Assembly (NCBI GenBank): GCA_964481145.1
Contig: CAYZTA010000024.1
Span: forward strand, 12,747 to 76,746
Length of the DNA stretch: 64,000 nt
Direction: 5' to 3'
Origin: Sandaracinus sp964481145
GTDB lineage: Bacteria; Myxococcota_A; Polyangia; Polyangiales; Sandaracinaceae
In this document: piece by piece, positions 63,968 to 64,000 of the stretch
Numbering within the stretch: the first letter of the stretch is position 1
How the letters are laid out: each line of letters starts with the position of its first letter
Notes under the pieces: generated by a model
The model's database searches: none
Seen by the model: only the letters and a program-made list of their open reading frames with translations
Told to the model about the DNA's origin: nothing
Translations under genes and position numbers: made by a program

Positions 63968-64000
63968 TCATGCCACGAGCGGCAAGTCCATCTGGTGCTG

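Overview
The window reads as an ordinary chromosome segment of a high-GC Gram-negative bacterium. GC is roughly 60% by eye; I did not compute it. The gene set points to Myxococcota/Deltaproteobacteria: very large PAS/GAF and hybrid sensor kinases, an alternative (non-flagellar-looking) chemosensory operon with a HEAT-repeat protein, many periplasmic HEAT, PQQ-propeller and BON lipoproteins, several unrecognised outer-membrane barrels, and dense start/stop overlaps. The exact lineage is inferred. I see no phage, transposon, CRISPR array, rRNA or tRNA.

1-12.3 kb: a left-truncated PAS kinase, a TreT-like trehalose synthase and a membrane protein on the minus strand. Then come a BASS-type transporter, a GT-A-like protein, a hemerythrin-like protein and Dps, small membrane and lipoproteins, and a DUF423 protein coupled to a PRPP synthetase through a TTGA overlap.
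11.3-24 kb: a SahR-like ArsR/methyltransferase fusion overlapping metH, a histidine kinase-receiver-GGDEF protein, a coupled pair of HEAT/TonB-C exported proteins, a eukaryote-like PFK-2/FBPase-2, and an apparently frameshifted lipoprotein.
24.0-24.9 kb: the only long stretch without an intact gene. It holds a purD 3' relic and a five-unit 42/43-nt minisatellite whose units fold into hairpins.
24.9-29.8 kb: ExbB-ExbD-TonB operon followed by three exported, probably outer-membrane proteins.
29.85-39.5 kb: a tightly overlapping chemosensory operon (receiver, CheA, CheW, CheW, HEAT protein, CheR, CheB), followed by a coiled-coil GAF protein and a second receiver whose stop overlaps the start of trpF. 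trpA faces trpF; there is no chemoreceptor and no trpB.
40-46 kb: thioesterase, LCMT-like methyltransferase, FG-GAP lipoprotein, MJ1255-like glycosyltransferase, PQQ-propeller protein and RadC.
46.9-50.2 kb: the conserved rpmH-rnpA-yidD-yidC-jag block, often near oriC (no dnaA or DnaA-box cluster recognised here).
50-64 kb: Cys-rich lipoprotein, pyrophosphatase, CyaY, a RibD-like deaminase next to dinB, a five-BON lipoprotein, an outer-membrane-like protein, a triple-repeat GDxNW secreted protein, a SerA-like dehydrogenase, argG and a TonB-receptor-like protein that stops early at the right edge.

The observations most worth following up are the receptor-less chemosensory operon and its link to trpF, the bacterial PFK-2/FBPase-2, the hairpin minisatellite beside a purD relic, and the triple GDxNW-repeat protein.
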